Notes: a model not told the origin generated them from the letters alone. A stretch of 17,573 bases of DNA from Pseudomonadota bacterium (GCA_023402175.1 JAEXCN010000533.1:1-17573); one strand, 5' to 3'. Shown: positions 1 to 6,787, counted from the stretch's first letter. Made by a program: numbers and translations.

Positions 1-29
1 GGCCGGAGTCGAGCTATACGGAGAGGACG

Positions 30-467
30 ATGAAAGAGCAGCCCAAGAAGCTCGCGCGCAAGGCACCCTTCGCCGGAGGTGAAGGGGGCAAGTCCGAGGC
101 GAGCCGACCGGTCCGTGTCGCCGCGCAGCTCCGGCAGGAGGTGGCGCGCTTGATCGGTCGCGACCTCGCGGACCCGCGCCTCGAGGGGCTGGTCGTATCG
201 AACGCATGGATCAGCGCCGACCTACGGCTGGCGAAGGTGTTCTTCCGCATCGCGACCACGTCCGAGGGGACCGAGCTCGAGGCACGGCGCAAGGACGCTT
301 CGATCGCGCTCGAGCGGGCGAGCGGACGGGTCCGCAAGGCCGTCACGGCTCGACTCGGCTTGCGTGTCGCTCCCGAGCTGCGGTTCGTCTACGACGAAGG
401 GCAGGATGCTCGGAACCGCATCGAGCAGCTGCTCGACGAAGTGAAGCGCGAGTCGAAGGGCGACTGA
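30..467 (+). CDS. rbfA: Ribosome-binding factor A
   Basis: RbfA binds the 30S subunit precursor and helps mature the 5' end of 16S rRNA; it acts in the cytoplasm. The 145-residue product is slightly longer than usual for the family because of a basic, glycine-rich N-terminal extension of about 28 residues. The rest follows the single KH-like domain: VAAQLRQEVARLI as helix 1, the family signature ADPRLEGLVVSNAWIS, the strand LAKVFFRI, then ALERASGRVRKAV, which holds the A-x-G kink typical of bacterial RbfA, and the closing LRVAPELRFVYDEG. The ATG is preceded by a GGAGAGG ribosome site a few bases upstream. The TGA at 31-33 overlapping this ATG would suit translational coupling to an upstream gene, but too little of that gene is visible to name it. 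The usual partner truB does not follow. Confidence 0.93.
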   Translation: MKEQPKKLARKAPFAGGEGGKSEASRPVRVAAQLRQEVARLIGRDLADPRLEGLVVSNAWISADLRLAKVFFRIATTSEGTELEARRKDASIALERASGRVRKAVTARLGLRVAPELRFVYDEGQDARNRIEQLLDEVKRESKGD

Positions 468-482
468 GCGAAAAGGCGTGTT

Positions 483-519
483 CGAACGCGGCGAGCGGGG
501 CACGCGCTCGGCCCGTTCG
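483..519 (+). terminator. Nested hairpin after rbfA
   Basis: CGAACG (483-488) pairs with CGTTCG (514-519), and inside it CGAGCG (492-497) pairs with CGCTCG (505-510) around a 7-base loop, with a 3 by 3 internal loop between the stems. It starts 16 bases after the rbfA stop. No T-run follows, so intrinsic termination is uncertain. Confidence 0.35.
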
Positions 520-730
520 TGCTCTGCCTGAGGTCGCTGCTCGGCTTGCGTCAACGTCGTGCGTGCGTTACATCTCGGGCTGCTCACGAACTTCTCTCGC
601 GAATAAAACGCGGCCGGGAAAGGCGTGGCGAGGGCCGAACCTCGGCGCCTCGCGGTGGCGCGGTCGACAAGACGACCGGCGCTGCGCTCTCCCGCAGCAC
701 GCGGCTCGACGGGAAGGGCAGCTGAGGACC

Positions 731-752
731 CGCACTCGCGATCTCGAGTGCG
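731..752 (+). promoter_or_regulatory. Leader hairpin before rhlE
   Basis: CGCACTCG (731-738) and CGAGTGCG (745-752) form a perfect 8-bp stem with a 6-base loop, ending 30 bases before the GTG start of the helicase. It could be a structured leader element affecting translation. The sequence shows only the stem; the function is inferred. Confidence 0.3.
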
Positions 753-782
753 CGCCGAGCCGCGAGAAAACTCAGAGACACA

Positions 783-2135
783 GTGACTCAGCTTCAAGCG
801 CCGCCGCAGTCCGGCAGCGCCACTACCGCTCGGGGCTCAGCCCCGGCATCCGCCGACGCGTTCGCGGCGCTCGGGCTCACACACGAGCTCGTCCGCGCCG
901 TCGCACAAGAAGGTTACACGCGGCCGACGCCGATCCAGCAGCGCGCGATCGCGCCGGTGCTCGACGGGCGCGATCTCCTCGGTTGCGCGCAGACGGGCAC
1001 TGGGAAGACCGCGGCCTTCGTCCTTCCGATCCTGCAGCGTCTCGCGCGTTCGGCGCGGACTGGAAAAGTACGCGCGCTCATCGTCGCGCCGACGCGCGAG
1101 CTCGCGATTCAGATCGACGAGCGCGTGACGGCCTACGGTCGTCACCTCGGCCTGCGACACACCGTCATCTACGGCGGCGTCGGGCAGCGCGCCCAAGAAG
1201 AGGCGCTCCGCCGTCGTCCCGACATCCTCGTTGCGACCCCCGGTCGCCTGCTCGATCTGATGCAGCAGGGATTCGTTCGCCTCGATGGCATCGAGATCTT
1301 CGTGCTCGACGAGGCCGATCGGATGCTCGATATGGGCTTCATCCACGACGTCCGGAAGATCGTGGCTGCTGTCCCGAAGCAGCGTCAGACGCTGCTCTTC
1401 TCGGCGACGGTCCCCGGAGAGATCGCGCAGCTCATCGCGAGCGTCCTTCGCGATCCCGTTCGCGTCGACATCGCGCCCGAGGTCACCACGGCCGAACGCG
1501 TCGAGCAGTGCGTGCACTTCGTCGCGAAGACCGAGAAGCGCCACCTGCTCGAACGTCTCCTCCGCGAGGAGAAAGCCGAGCGCTCGATCGTCTTCACGCG
1601 CACGAAGCACGGCGCCAATCGCCTCGCCGAGCAGCTCACGCGCGGCGGCATGCGCGCCGAGGCGATTCACGGGAACAAGTCTCAGGGCGCACGTGAGCGC
1701 GCGCTCGAGGGCTTCCGCTCCGGCACGGTCCCCGTCCTCGTCGCGACGGATCTCGCCGCGCGCGGGATCGACGTCGACGGCGTCAGTCACGTGTTCAACT
1801 TCGATCTGCCGAACGTCCCGGAGAGCTACGTGCACCGTATCGGCCGCACGGGCCGGGCCGGCGCGAGCGGTCGCGCGATCGCGTTCTGCGATCCCGAGGA
1901 GCGTCCGCTGTTGCGCGACATCGAGCGGTTCGTGAAGAAGGCGATCCCGATCGCGGCCGGGCAAGGCTCGCCGTTGGCCGGAACGCATCCCGCGGCGGCT
2001 GTTGCACCGGCAGTCGATCACGGAGTATCGACCGCGGCACCGGCCGACCGTACGCAAGACGCAAGAGCAGTAGGACGACCTAGCTCGCGACGACGCCACA
2101 GGACGCGTCGCTGGCGAGGAGCACGCGTCGACTGA
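783..2135 (+). CDS. rhlE: DEAD-box RNA helicase, RhlE type
   Basis: ATP-dependent RNA helicase that remodels RNA, probably in ribosome assembly or RNA decay. The motifs appear in order over 450 residues: Q motif GYTRPTPIQQ, Walker A AQTGTGKT near residue 70, PTRELAIQ, TPGRLLDL, DEAD at about 176-179, SAT at about 207, IVFTRTK, ATDLAARGIDVDG, and HRIGRTGRAG near 351. The stretch LLRDIERFVKKAIPI after the helicase core closely resembles E. coli RhlE rather than CsdA or SrmB. The C-terminal 55 residues are low in complexity and basic, as is usual for RNA-binding tails of this group. The start is GTG at 783; no ATG lies upstream of the Q motif in frame and no clear Shine-Dalgarno is visible. A terminator-like hairpin follows at 2163. 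Its neighbour rbfA also works in ribosome assembly. Confidence 0.93.
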   Translation: MTQLQAPPQSGSATTARGSAPASADAFAALGLTHELVRAVAQEGYTRPTPIQQRAIAPVLDGRDLLGCAQTGTGKTAAFVLPILQRLARSARTGKVRALIVAPTRELAIQIDERVTAYGRHLGLRHTVIYGGVGQRAQEEALRRRPDILVATPGRLLDLMQQGFVRLDGIEIFVLDEADRMLDMGFIHDVRKIVAAVPKQRQTLLFSATVPGEIAQLIASVLRDPVRVDIAPEVTTAERVEQCVHFVAKTEKRHLLERLLREEKAERSIVFTRTKHGANRLAEQLTRGGMRAEAIHGNKSQGARERALEGFRSGTVPVLVATDLAARGIDVDGVSHVFNFDLPNVPESYVHRIGRTGRAGASGRAIAFCDPEERPLLRDIERFVKKAIPIAAGQGSPLAGTHPAAAVAPAVDHGVSTAAPADRTQDARAVGRPSSRRRHRTRRWRGARVD

Positions 2136-2162
2136 TCAGAGGTAGACCCGATTCGCAGGGCG

Positions 2163-2192
2163 AGGCGCGGCTTTCGAGACCGCGCCTTCTTT
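2163..2192 (+). terminator. Intrinsic terminator-like hairpin after rhlE
   Basis: AGGCGCGG (2163-2170) pairs perfectly with CCGCGCCT (2180-2187) around a 9-base loop and is followed by TCTTT. This is the classic GC stem plus T-tract layout. The T-tract runs directly into the GGAGG ribosome site of the next small gene, so it could act as an attenuator or translation switch as well as the helicase terminator. Confidence 0.6.
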
Positions 2193-2205
2193 GGAGGAGA
2201 AGCGC

Positions 2206-2397
2206 ATGGCAAACCCGAGCATGAACAAGCGTCTCAAGGAGCGGCAGCGCCAAGAGAAGCAGCGTGAGAAGGCTGCGAAACGGATGGAGCGCAAGGCCGA
2301 GAAGGCCGACCGACCCACCACGGCAGACGGCGTCGATCCGGACATCGCGCACATCGTGCCGGGCCCGCAGCCGGTCTCCGAAGAAGACGAGTACTGA
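2206..2397 (+). CDS. Small highly charged hypothetical protein
   Basis: A 63-residue protein of unknown function. The first half is almost entirely Lys, Arg, Glu and Gln (for example NKRLKERQRQEKQREKAA), predicting one long charged helix that could bind RNA or ribosomes. The second half is acidic and proline-containing, with DPDIAHIVPGPQPVSEEDEY at the end. The start at 2206 is set by a strong GGAGG (2193-2197) 8 bases upstream; an in-frame TTG at 2191 would overlap that site and is unlikely. It sits between two terminator-like hairpins, so it may be transcribed by read-through from the helicase or from its own start. No enzyme motif is visible. Confidence 0.72.
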   Translation: MANPSMNKRLKERQRQEKQREKAAKRMERKAEKADRPTTADGVDPDIAHIVPGPQPVSEEDEY

Positions 2398-2424
2398 TCG
2401 ACCCGCGCACGAGCGCGACGAGAG

Positions 2425-2470
2425 AGCGGCGACTGGGCACCCGGAACACGGTGCCGAGCGCCGCTTCTTC
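2425..2470 (+). terminator. Two-stem terminator-like hairpin
   Basis: AGCGGCG (2425-2431) pairs with CGCCGCT (2459-2465). Inside, GGCACC (2436-2441) pairs with GGTGCC (2450-2455) around an 8-base loop. A moderately T-rich TCTTCGTT follows. It lies 27 bases after the small gene and before a gene that converges from the other strand. Confidence 0.5.
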
Positions 2471-2559
2471 GTTCCATCGTCGCGAAGGGCTGCTTACGAA
2501 GGCCGTCGCTCCCTTCTCGTGGACGCTCTCGAGGAACATCGTGGACGACGTCCGATCGA

Positions 2560-2850
2560 TCAGGTCCCGTCGTCGATGATCGCCTGTTTGCATGGACAGC
2601 CGAGCCGCGTGCTCACGTCCGCGAGCGTCTCGGGCGGCAGCTCCGCGAGCGCATCGCAGACGCGGATGACGAAGCGCGCGCGGTAGGGCTCGTCGCCGGC
2701 GCGGCTTTCGCGGGGCTCCGAGAACGAGTCGCAGTCGACATCACCCGCGCTGCCGAGCGCCGCCTGGAGCGCAATCTTCGCCGATCGTTCCTGCGCAGGA
2801 TCCGGGTGGAACTGGGGACTCGTCGGCCAGATGAAGAGCGTGCGAGCCAT
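2560..2850 (-). CDS. Hypothetical protein, 96 residues
   Basis: I do not recognise a family. The protein begins MARTLFIWPTSPQFHPDP and contains an acidic central part with VDCDSFSEPRE, then RFVIRVCDALAELPPETLAD, and ends with a Cys pair in RLGCPCKQAIIDDG. No signal peptide or membrane segment is seen, so it is probably cytoplasmic. The composition is balanced rather than Arg-rich like the opposite-strand frames, which supports it being real. It starts 54 bases downstream of the lipoprotein gene on the same strand and may be the last gene of that transcript. The ribosome site is weak. Confidence 0.5.
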   Translation of the reverse strand: MARTLFIWPTSPQFHPDPAQERSAKIALQAALGSAGDVDCDSFSEPRESRAGDEPYRARFVIRVCDALAELPPETLADVSTRLGCPCKQAIIDDGT

Positions 2851-2904
2851 GAGCGCATCTTTGCACGCCCGTGCACGAATCGCGCTCTGGAGAAGCCGTC
2901 CCGA

Positions 2905-3516
2905 TCAGCGAAGCCGCGTCACGTACCAGGCGCCACGCCAGGCGGTCATCTCCGCGATGTCGAGATGCCGCACCTTGCCGTCGATCATGAACGTGAGCTT
3001 CGAGTGCTTCACGCGCCAGAGCGGCTTCTTGAAGTCCTTCTTCTTCGGCGTGAGCTGGACGACGGAGTGGCCGAGCTCGAACGAGACGAACTTCGCGCGC
3101 TCGATGCCCTTCATCCGTTTGTGCATTCGCCCCACGGAGCGACGAAACGGGGTGGAGACCTTCTTCTCCCAGGCCTTCGGCGGATCGGCGGCGTCCTTCG
3201 ACGCGATGTAGGCGTCCCGCGGGAACAGCGCATCGCTGGCGAGGTCGGGGTTGTCCTGGGAGATGGCCTCGAGCAGATGCCCCATCCGCAGCAGCAGGTC
3301 ATCCCCGCTCGAGGCCGGCATCGCCGTGTCCTCGAGCACGCCTGCATCGGCGACGGCGCTCGTGGTTCCGCCTTCCGCTCCGGCATCGGGCCGGTTCTGC
3401 AGCATGGCCGCGGCGTCGGGCGTCGTCGCCGCCGCGCTGCTCTTGTCGGAGCAACCCCCGACGGCCACTGCCGAGATCGCGGCAGCGACAACGAGCGCCC
3501 GCAGCCCTCGAGACAT
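2905..3516 (-). CDS. Putative lipoprotein
   Basis: A 203-residue protein of unknown function, predicted to be lipid-anchored. It has a signal peptide with Arg at positions 3 and 6, a hydrophobic core ALVVAAAISAVAV, and a lipobox VGGC with the modified Cys at residue 22. A disordered Ala/Asp/Gly-rich linker follows to about residue 65. The folded part runs from about residue 70 to the end and is rich in Lys and aromatic residues, closing with FMIDGKVRHLDIAEM and AWRGAWYVTRLR. The start lies 2 bases after the stop of the dehydrogenase gene, so the two are co-transcribed and probably translationally coupled. No functional link between them is evident. Confidence 0.78.
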   Translation of the reverse strand: MSRGLRALVVAAAISAVAVGGCSDKSSAAATTPDAAAMLQNRPDAGAEGGTTSAVADAGVLEDTAMPASSGDDLLLRMGHLLEAISQDNPDLASDALFPRDAYIASKDAADPPKAWEKKVSTPFRRSVGRMHKRMKGIERAKFVSFELGHSVVQLTPKKKDFKKPLWRVKHSKLTFMIDGKVRHLDIAEMTAWRGAWYVTRLR

Positions 3517-3518
3517 CG

Positions 3519-4745
3519 TCAGGCCAGGTTCGGCAGCGGAACGATGTCGACGTGCAGCACTTCTTCGAACGCGCGGATCTCGTGGAAGCACGCCTCGCTC
3601 GGACGCGAGACGACGCGGAGCTTCGCGCACGATGCAGCGCCACCCTCGAAGACGGTGTTCGTCACTTCTTCGACGTTGATCCCGTGACGCTTGATGACGG
3701 CGAGCACGTTCGCGAACGTGCCGACCTTGTCGACCATGCGAATGACCATCTGGAACCGCGCGTTCGAGAGGTTCATCACGTTCTGCACGTTCGGCACGTG
3801 TCCTTCGAGGAGGAACGAACGGATGACACGCACGGTCTCGGTCGCGATCGCGAGCTGCGCCTGGTCGGTGGACGCGGCGATGTGCGGCGTCGCGTAGAGG
3901 AAGCCGCCCGTGGAGCTCGGCGTCGTGAGCGTGAAGAGCTCCGGCGAGACGTCCTTCTTGCCGCGTGGCTCGTTCGGGATGACGTCGATGCCGACGCGAA
4001 GGCCGCGGCTCTTGATGGCGTCCTGCATGGCCTCGTAGTCGACGAGGTCGGGGCGCGCGCAGTTGATGAACATCGCGCGCTTCGGCATGAGGTCGAAGAT
4101 CCGCCGGTTGATGCACTGGCGCGTGCGCTCGTTCAGCGCGAGGTGCAGCGTCAGGATGTCGGACTTCGACGCGAGCTCCTCGAGCGAGCTGCAGTAGCCG
4201 ATGCCGAGCTCCGCGGCGCGCGCGGGCGTGAGGTTCCGGCTCCAGCCGATCGGGTGCAGACCGAACGCCTTCGCACGCGAGGCGACGTCACGCCCGATGG
4301 CGCCGAGGCCGGCGATGCCGATCGTCTTGCCGTAGAGCCCTTCGGCCTTGCCGTACTCGAGGCGCTCCCACTTGCCGCTCCGGAGCGACGCGACCGCATC
4401 CGGAATGCGCCGATCGAGGGCGACCATGAACCCGAACACGAGCTCGGCCACCGCGGACGAGTTCTTACCGGGACAGTTGGCGACGTAGATGCCGCGCTCG
4501 CTCGCTGCCTTGACGTCGATCGTGCTCGTCTCGGCGCCCGCGCGGACGATGAGGTTGAGCTGTCGAGCGCTCTCGATGGCCTTGCGCGTGACCTCCTTCG
4601 AGCGGACGACGAGGATCCCGACCCCCGGGATCTTCGATTCGAGCGTCTCCTTCGTCACCTCCGGCTCGTACAGCACGTCGACTGGAAGGGTCCGCAGCTC
4701 TTCGACTGCACGAGGGTGAAGCTTGTCAGCAACGAGGACACGCAT
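3519..4745 (-). CDS. serA: D-3-phosphoglycerate dehydrogenase-like protein with ACT domain
   Basis: A member of the D-2-hydroxyacid dehydrogenase family, most like the enzyme that oxidises 3-phosphoglycerate with NAD in the first step of serine synthesis. The 408 residues hold an N-terminal substrate domain, the NAD-binding GLGAIG at about 144-149, the catalytic Arg in NCARPDLVD near 231, the Glu in GIDVIPNEP near 260, and the His in ATPHIAAST near 288. A C-terminal ACT-type domain (QMVIRMVDKVGTFANVLAVI onward) suggests serine or amino-acid control. The second ATG at 4745 was preferred over 4757 because an AGGA lies about 10 bases before it and family members begin MRVLVADK. The substrate is inferred; another 2-hydroxyacid is possible. 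Confidence 0.85.
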   Translation of the reverse strand: MRVLVADKLHPRAVEELRTLPVDVLYEPEVTKETLESKIPGVGILVVRSKEVTRKAIESARQLNLIVRAGAETSTIDVKAASERGIYVANCPGKNSSAVAELVFGFMVALDRRIPDAVASLRSGKWERLEYGKAEGLYGKTIGIAGLGAIGRDVASRAKAFGLHPIGWSRNLTPARAAELGIGYCSSLEELASKSDILTLHLALNERTRQCINRRIFDLMPKRAMFINCARPDLVDYEAMQDAIKSRGLRVGIDVIPNEPRGKKDVSPELFTLTTPSSTGGFLYATPHIAASTDQAQLAIATETVRVIRSFLLEGHVPNVQNVMNLSNARFQMVIRMVDKVGTFANVLAVIKRHGINVEEVTNTVFEGGAASCAKLRVVSRPSEACFHEIRAFEEVLHVDIVPLPNLA

Positions 4746-4768
4746 GGCGGCGCGCATCCTAGCCGAAA

Positions 4769-4800
4769 GCGCGAAATTTAGTAGGTCAATCGCGCGAAAT
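4769..4800. repeat. Paired 9-bp direct repeat upstream of serA
   Basis: GCGCGAAAT occurs at 4769-4777 and again at 4792-4800, a spacing of 23 bases or about two helical turns. It lies in an unusually AT-rich patch 24-55 bases upstream of the serA start on the other strand. That position suits an operator or activator site. Confidence 0.3.
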
Positions 4801-4870
4801 CCCGTTGATTCAGCGGTCCGGGCGCTCCCCGCCGAGGCCCTCTCTCGGCCGCTGTCGGCTGTGTCATCCC

Positions 4871-4907
4871 GTGCCTCTACGTGCCTCTACGTGCGTCCTG
4901 CACGTGG
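4871..4907. repeat. Short tandem repeat with hairpin
   Basis: GTGCCTCTAC is repeated twice in tandem (4871-4890). The second copy runs into an inverted repeat, ACGTGC (4889-4894) and GCACGT (4900-4905), around a 5-base loop. It lies in the leader before the cysteine-rich lipoprotein gene. Confidence 0.35.
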
Positions 4908-4950
4908 CTGTCGGGGCGCTCGCGGCTGCGAGCAAAAGGTTCGTCCGAAA

Positions 4951-5486
4951 ATGTCGAAGTCCGGCGACACCCGCATGCGGGTCACCCCGACCCCGCGCCG
5001 TCGCGCGGTCCGAGCCTTCGCCTCGTTCTCTCTCGGAGCACTGCTCTCCATCGCCTGCGGTGGGAGCGCGACGACCTCGCAGGACGGACATCCGTCGTCG
5101 AGCAGCGCCGAGGCGATCGATGCAGGCGGCGACGCGGAAGCCAATGGTCGCTACCGAAGCGGCCCGTACACGTGCTGCGCGGATGGCGAAGGACGAACGT
5201 GCTGTCCGCCGGAGACGCTCCCCGATCCGAGCGTCGGTCGGACGGCGATGTGTTTCCAGTACGGCGGCGTCCTTGCGCGTGCGTCGCGGCGGGAGAGACG
5301 CTCGAGGCGAAGGACATCTGCTCGATCTGCTGCGCTGGTCTCGTGCGCATCAGCCTCGATGCGCCGGGCGATGGAGGCGGTTGTGAATCCAACGCCCCCG
5401 AGAGCCTCTTCCTGTGCTCGGCATGTGGTGACGGCACATGCGGAGACGGCGAGAACCGCTGCAACTGCGCCGCCGATTGCTCCTAA
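4951..5486 (+). pseudogene. Cysteine-rich lipoprotein gene, apparently frameshifted
   Basis: Two adjacent frames make one coherent secreted protein. The first frame, from ATG 4951 (or ATG 4975), gives a basic N-terminus, a hydrophobic segment and the lipobox LSIAC (Cys 36 from the first ATG), then a Ser/Asp/Gly linker and YTCCADGEGRTCCPP to MCFQYGG near 5270. The cysteine pattern then resumes one frame back: CACVAAGETLEAKDICSICC and, at the end, CGDGTCGDGENRCNCAADC before TAA at 5484. A single missing base near 5268-5278 explains the switch; a Gly between VL and ACV would fit. No slippery heptamer is visible, so this is a real mutation or a sequence error rather than programmed frameshifting. 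The closing motif resembles Cys-rich modules common in myxobacterial surface proteins. Function unknown. Confidence 0.55.
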
Positions 5487-5596
5487 GCGCTCGTATTCGA
5501 GCGCGTCCTGGATAGAGCGCTCGTACTCGAGCGCGTCCTGGATAGAAGCGCTCGTACGCGAGCGCGTCCTGGAGCGAGCGCTTCGCGGTGCGCTCG
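5487..5596 (+). repeat. Tandem hairpin repeat array, three and a half units
   Basis: Three tandem units, 5487-5516, 5517-5547 and 5548-5577, each begin GCGCTCG, four bases, CGAGCGC, then GTCCTGG and a short tail. The 7-bp inverted stems are identical in all three, while the four-base loops differ: TATT, TACT and TACG. A degenerate fourth unit starts at 5578. The array begins directly after the lipoprotein stop and ends 30 bases before the next gene's start. It could be a multi-hairpin terminator or mRNA stabiliser, or an expanded repeat. Confidence 0.7.
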
Positions 5597-5626
5597 TTGC
5601 ACCGCACGCGGCGCGGAGGTGTGACG

Positions 5627-6118
5627 ATGCTGAAGTCCAAGATCACTGCCGCTGCGCTGACGCTCGGCCTGGCTGCTCTCTGGAGCTCCCAGGCGGCCGC
5701 GCAGGGTGAGCCGGTTCCGCCGACAGCAGAGCGCCCCGTAACCGAGTCGCGGCGTCCGAACGTACCGATGCTCACGAGCGGAGCCACGTCGCTTGCCGCG
5801 GGCTACGTCCCGTCGGCGGTCGTCGCGATGACCAGCAACCGCCGCGGCGACGACAATCTCTACTACCCCGTTGCCGGTCCGTGGATGGATCTCGCCGAGC
5901 GCCGTGGGTGTGCGCCGCACTCGTGCACCACGGAAGCGATCTACAAGGGCGGTCTCGTCGCCGCCGGCGTCGCTCAGGCGCTCGGTGCAGGGCTCGTCCT
6001 CGGGTCGTTCATCATTCCCCAGACGCGAACCGTCCCGGTCCGGACGGCGAAGCCCGTGATCGTCCCCGCTCAGATGGGCCGGGCCGGCGCCGGGATCATC
6101 GTGGTGGGGAGTTTCTGA
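5627..6118 (+). CDS. Small secreted or envelope protein of unknown function
   Basis: A 163-residue protein with a clear signal peptide: Lys residues at positions 3 and 5, a hydrophobic core AAALTLGLAALW, and a likely cleavage after AAA in SQAAAQGE. A proline-rich segment follows (GEPVPPTAERPV). Later there is a Gly/Ala-rich hydrophobic stretch (GLVAAGVAQALGAGLVLGSF) of membrane-segment length. The protein ends in IIVVGSF, and a terminal Phe is common in outer-membrane strands. Two Cys lie in RRGCAPHSC. The ATG at 5627 is chosen because GGAGG sits at 5615-5619; an in-frame GTG at 5588 lies inside the hairpin array. I do not recognise the family. Confidence 0.72.
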   Translation: MLKSKITAAALTLGLAALWSSQAAAQGEPVPPTAERPVTESRRPNVPMLTSGATSLAAGYVPSAVVAMTSNRRGDDNLYYPVAGPWMDLAERRGCAPHSCTTEAIYKGGLVAAGVAQALGAGLVLGSFIIPQTRTVPVRTAKPVIVPAQMGRAGAGIIVVGSF

Positions 6119-6150
6119 ACGCATGTAGCATGCACGTTGCTCTCGCTTCA

Positions 6151-6191
6151 CCGCCCGAGCGCAGCGCTCACGCGCAGCGTCGCTCGGGCGG
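6151..6191. terminator. Strong hairpin between convergent genes
   Basis: CCGCCCGAGCG (6151-6161) and CGCTCGGGCGG (6181-6191) form a perfect 11-bp stem with a 19-base loop that can itself pair partly. It lies between two genes that end at 6118 and 6201 on opposite strands, so it can serve both. No T-run is present on either side. Confidence 0.55.
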
Positions 6192-6200
6192 GACGCTTGC

Positions 6201-6704
6201 TCAGGCGGGCAGGCGCGCGCGTCCGTGACGCGTGCTGATGACGACCTCACCTCCGTCCTCCGAGAGGAACGGTGCGAGCTGGGTTTGCGCGAAGCGGGTC
6301 ATCTTCGCGTCGAAGGGCCCGCCCTTGTCGCGCGCGTCGCGTTTGACTTGCAAGTAGAGGTCGCCGCGCGGTCCGAGGCGGAGGGTGCTCGGATCGAGCG
6401 GCTCTTCGGTGCCATCACTGAGAACGAGGATCGCGTCGCCGTCCTCGGCCTTGATGCTTCGCACGAAGAAGGGGACGTCCTCGACCGTGAAATACGTCCA
6501 GTCGTAGCCGTTCGTGAGGATGTAGCGCCCGTCGTCGGGATGGCGGGCGATCCACGTGTGGAGAGCGGCGGCGAGCTTGGGATGCTCGACGATGGCCTCG
6601 TCGTGGAAGAAGCGTCCCTCGGCGTCGAGGCGGAGCGTGCTCTCGCGCGAGCGTCCCTCGGGGGCGGGGAAGCGGAAGAACTCGGGATGGTCGCCGGGCT
6701 TCAT
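6201..6704 (-). CDS. DUF1285-like hypothetical protein
   Basis: A 167-residue cytoplasmic protein of unknown function. Its layout resembles the DUF1285 family: TLRLDAEGRFFHDEAIVEHP, then DDGRYILTNGYDWTYFTVED, VPFFVRSI, and a later ISTRHG near the C-terminus. The assignment is from remembered pattern and is tentative. The start at 6704 is where the protein-like composition begins; a longer in-frame start at 6824 would add an Arg-rich stretch of 40 residues and is rejected. It is transcribed away from the menaquinone cluster, so the 167-base gap to 6872 is a divergent control region. Confidence 0.65.
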   Translation of the reverse strand: MKPGDHPEFFRFPAPEGRSRESTLRLDAEGRFFHDEAIVEHPKLAAALHTWIARHPDDGRYILTNGYDWTYFTVEDVPFFVRSIKAEDGDAILVLSDGTEEPLDPSTLRLGPRGDLYLQVKRDARDKGGPFDAKMTRFAQTQLAPFLSEDGGEVVISTRHGRARLPA

Positions 6705-6787
6705 CGCTGTCGAAGGTAAGGCGTCCCGGTGGATCCGCTGCGAACATCTGCTTCTGCGGCATCGGGCCCGCTTGCGACGGCGCCGTC

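Larger units (their letters stand above)
468..782 (+). other. Non-coding stretch between rbfA and rhlE
   Basis: This is 315 bases with no convincing gene; the short open frames here are arginine-rich and have no ribosome site. It holds a nested hairpin just after rbfA (483-519), a weak promoter-like pair TTGCGT (546-551) and TACATC (569-574) spaced by 17 bases, and a perfect 8-bp hairpin (731-752) shortly before the helicase start. If the promoter-like pair is real, the helicase mRNA would carry a leader of roughly 200 bases. Long leaders are known for several cold-induced DEAD-box genes, but a regulatory role here is inference. Confidence 0.4.

Noticed and set aside
1..33. Tail of an upstream coding gene ending at TGA 31-33
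   Set aside because: Only ten codons are visible (GRSRAIRRGR). An overlap with rbfA is plausible, but the fragment is too short to support a gene call.
206..1696. Long open frame across the end of rbfA and into the helicase
   Set aside because: It is a shadow in another frame: the translation is almost all Arg, Ala and Ser, as expected from GC-rich DNA, and it overlaps two recognisable genes.
1980..2135. Frameshift in the helicase tail
   Set aside because: Both the used frame and the next one give basic, low-complexity tails of the kind seen in RhlE proteins, so nothing in the sequence favours a shift.
3552..4781. Long + strand open frame opposite serA
   Set aside because: Antisense shadow; the - strand frame has all dehydrogenase motifs.
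5260..5285. Programmed -1 ribosomal frameshift in the lipoprotein gene
   Set aside because: No slippery heptamer of the usual form is present at the junction, so a mutation or sequence error is the simpler explanation.
5487..5577. CRISPR-like array
   Set aside because: The units are contiguous with no unique spacers between repeats and no cas genes nearby, so it is a tandem repeat.
5487..5709. Extension of the lipoprotein reading frame to 5709
   Set aside because: After the frame switch the translation is Ser/Arg-rich, repeats the hairpin array as protein, and overlaps the next gene with its clear ribosome site.
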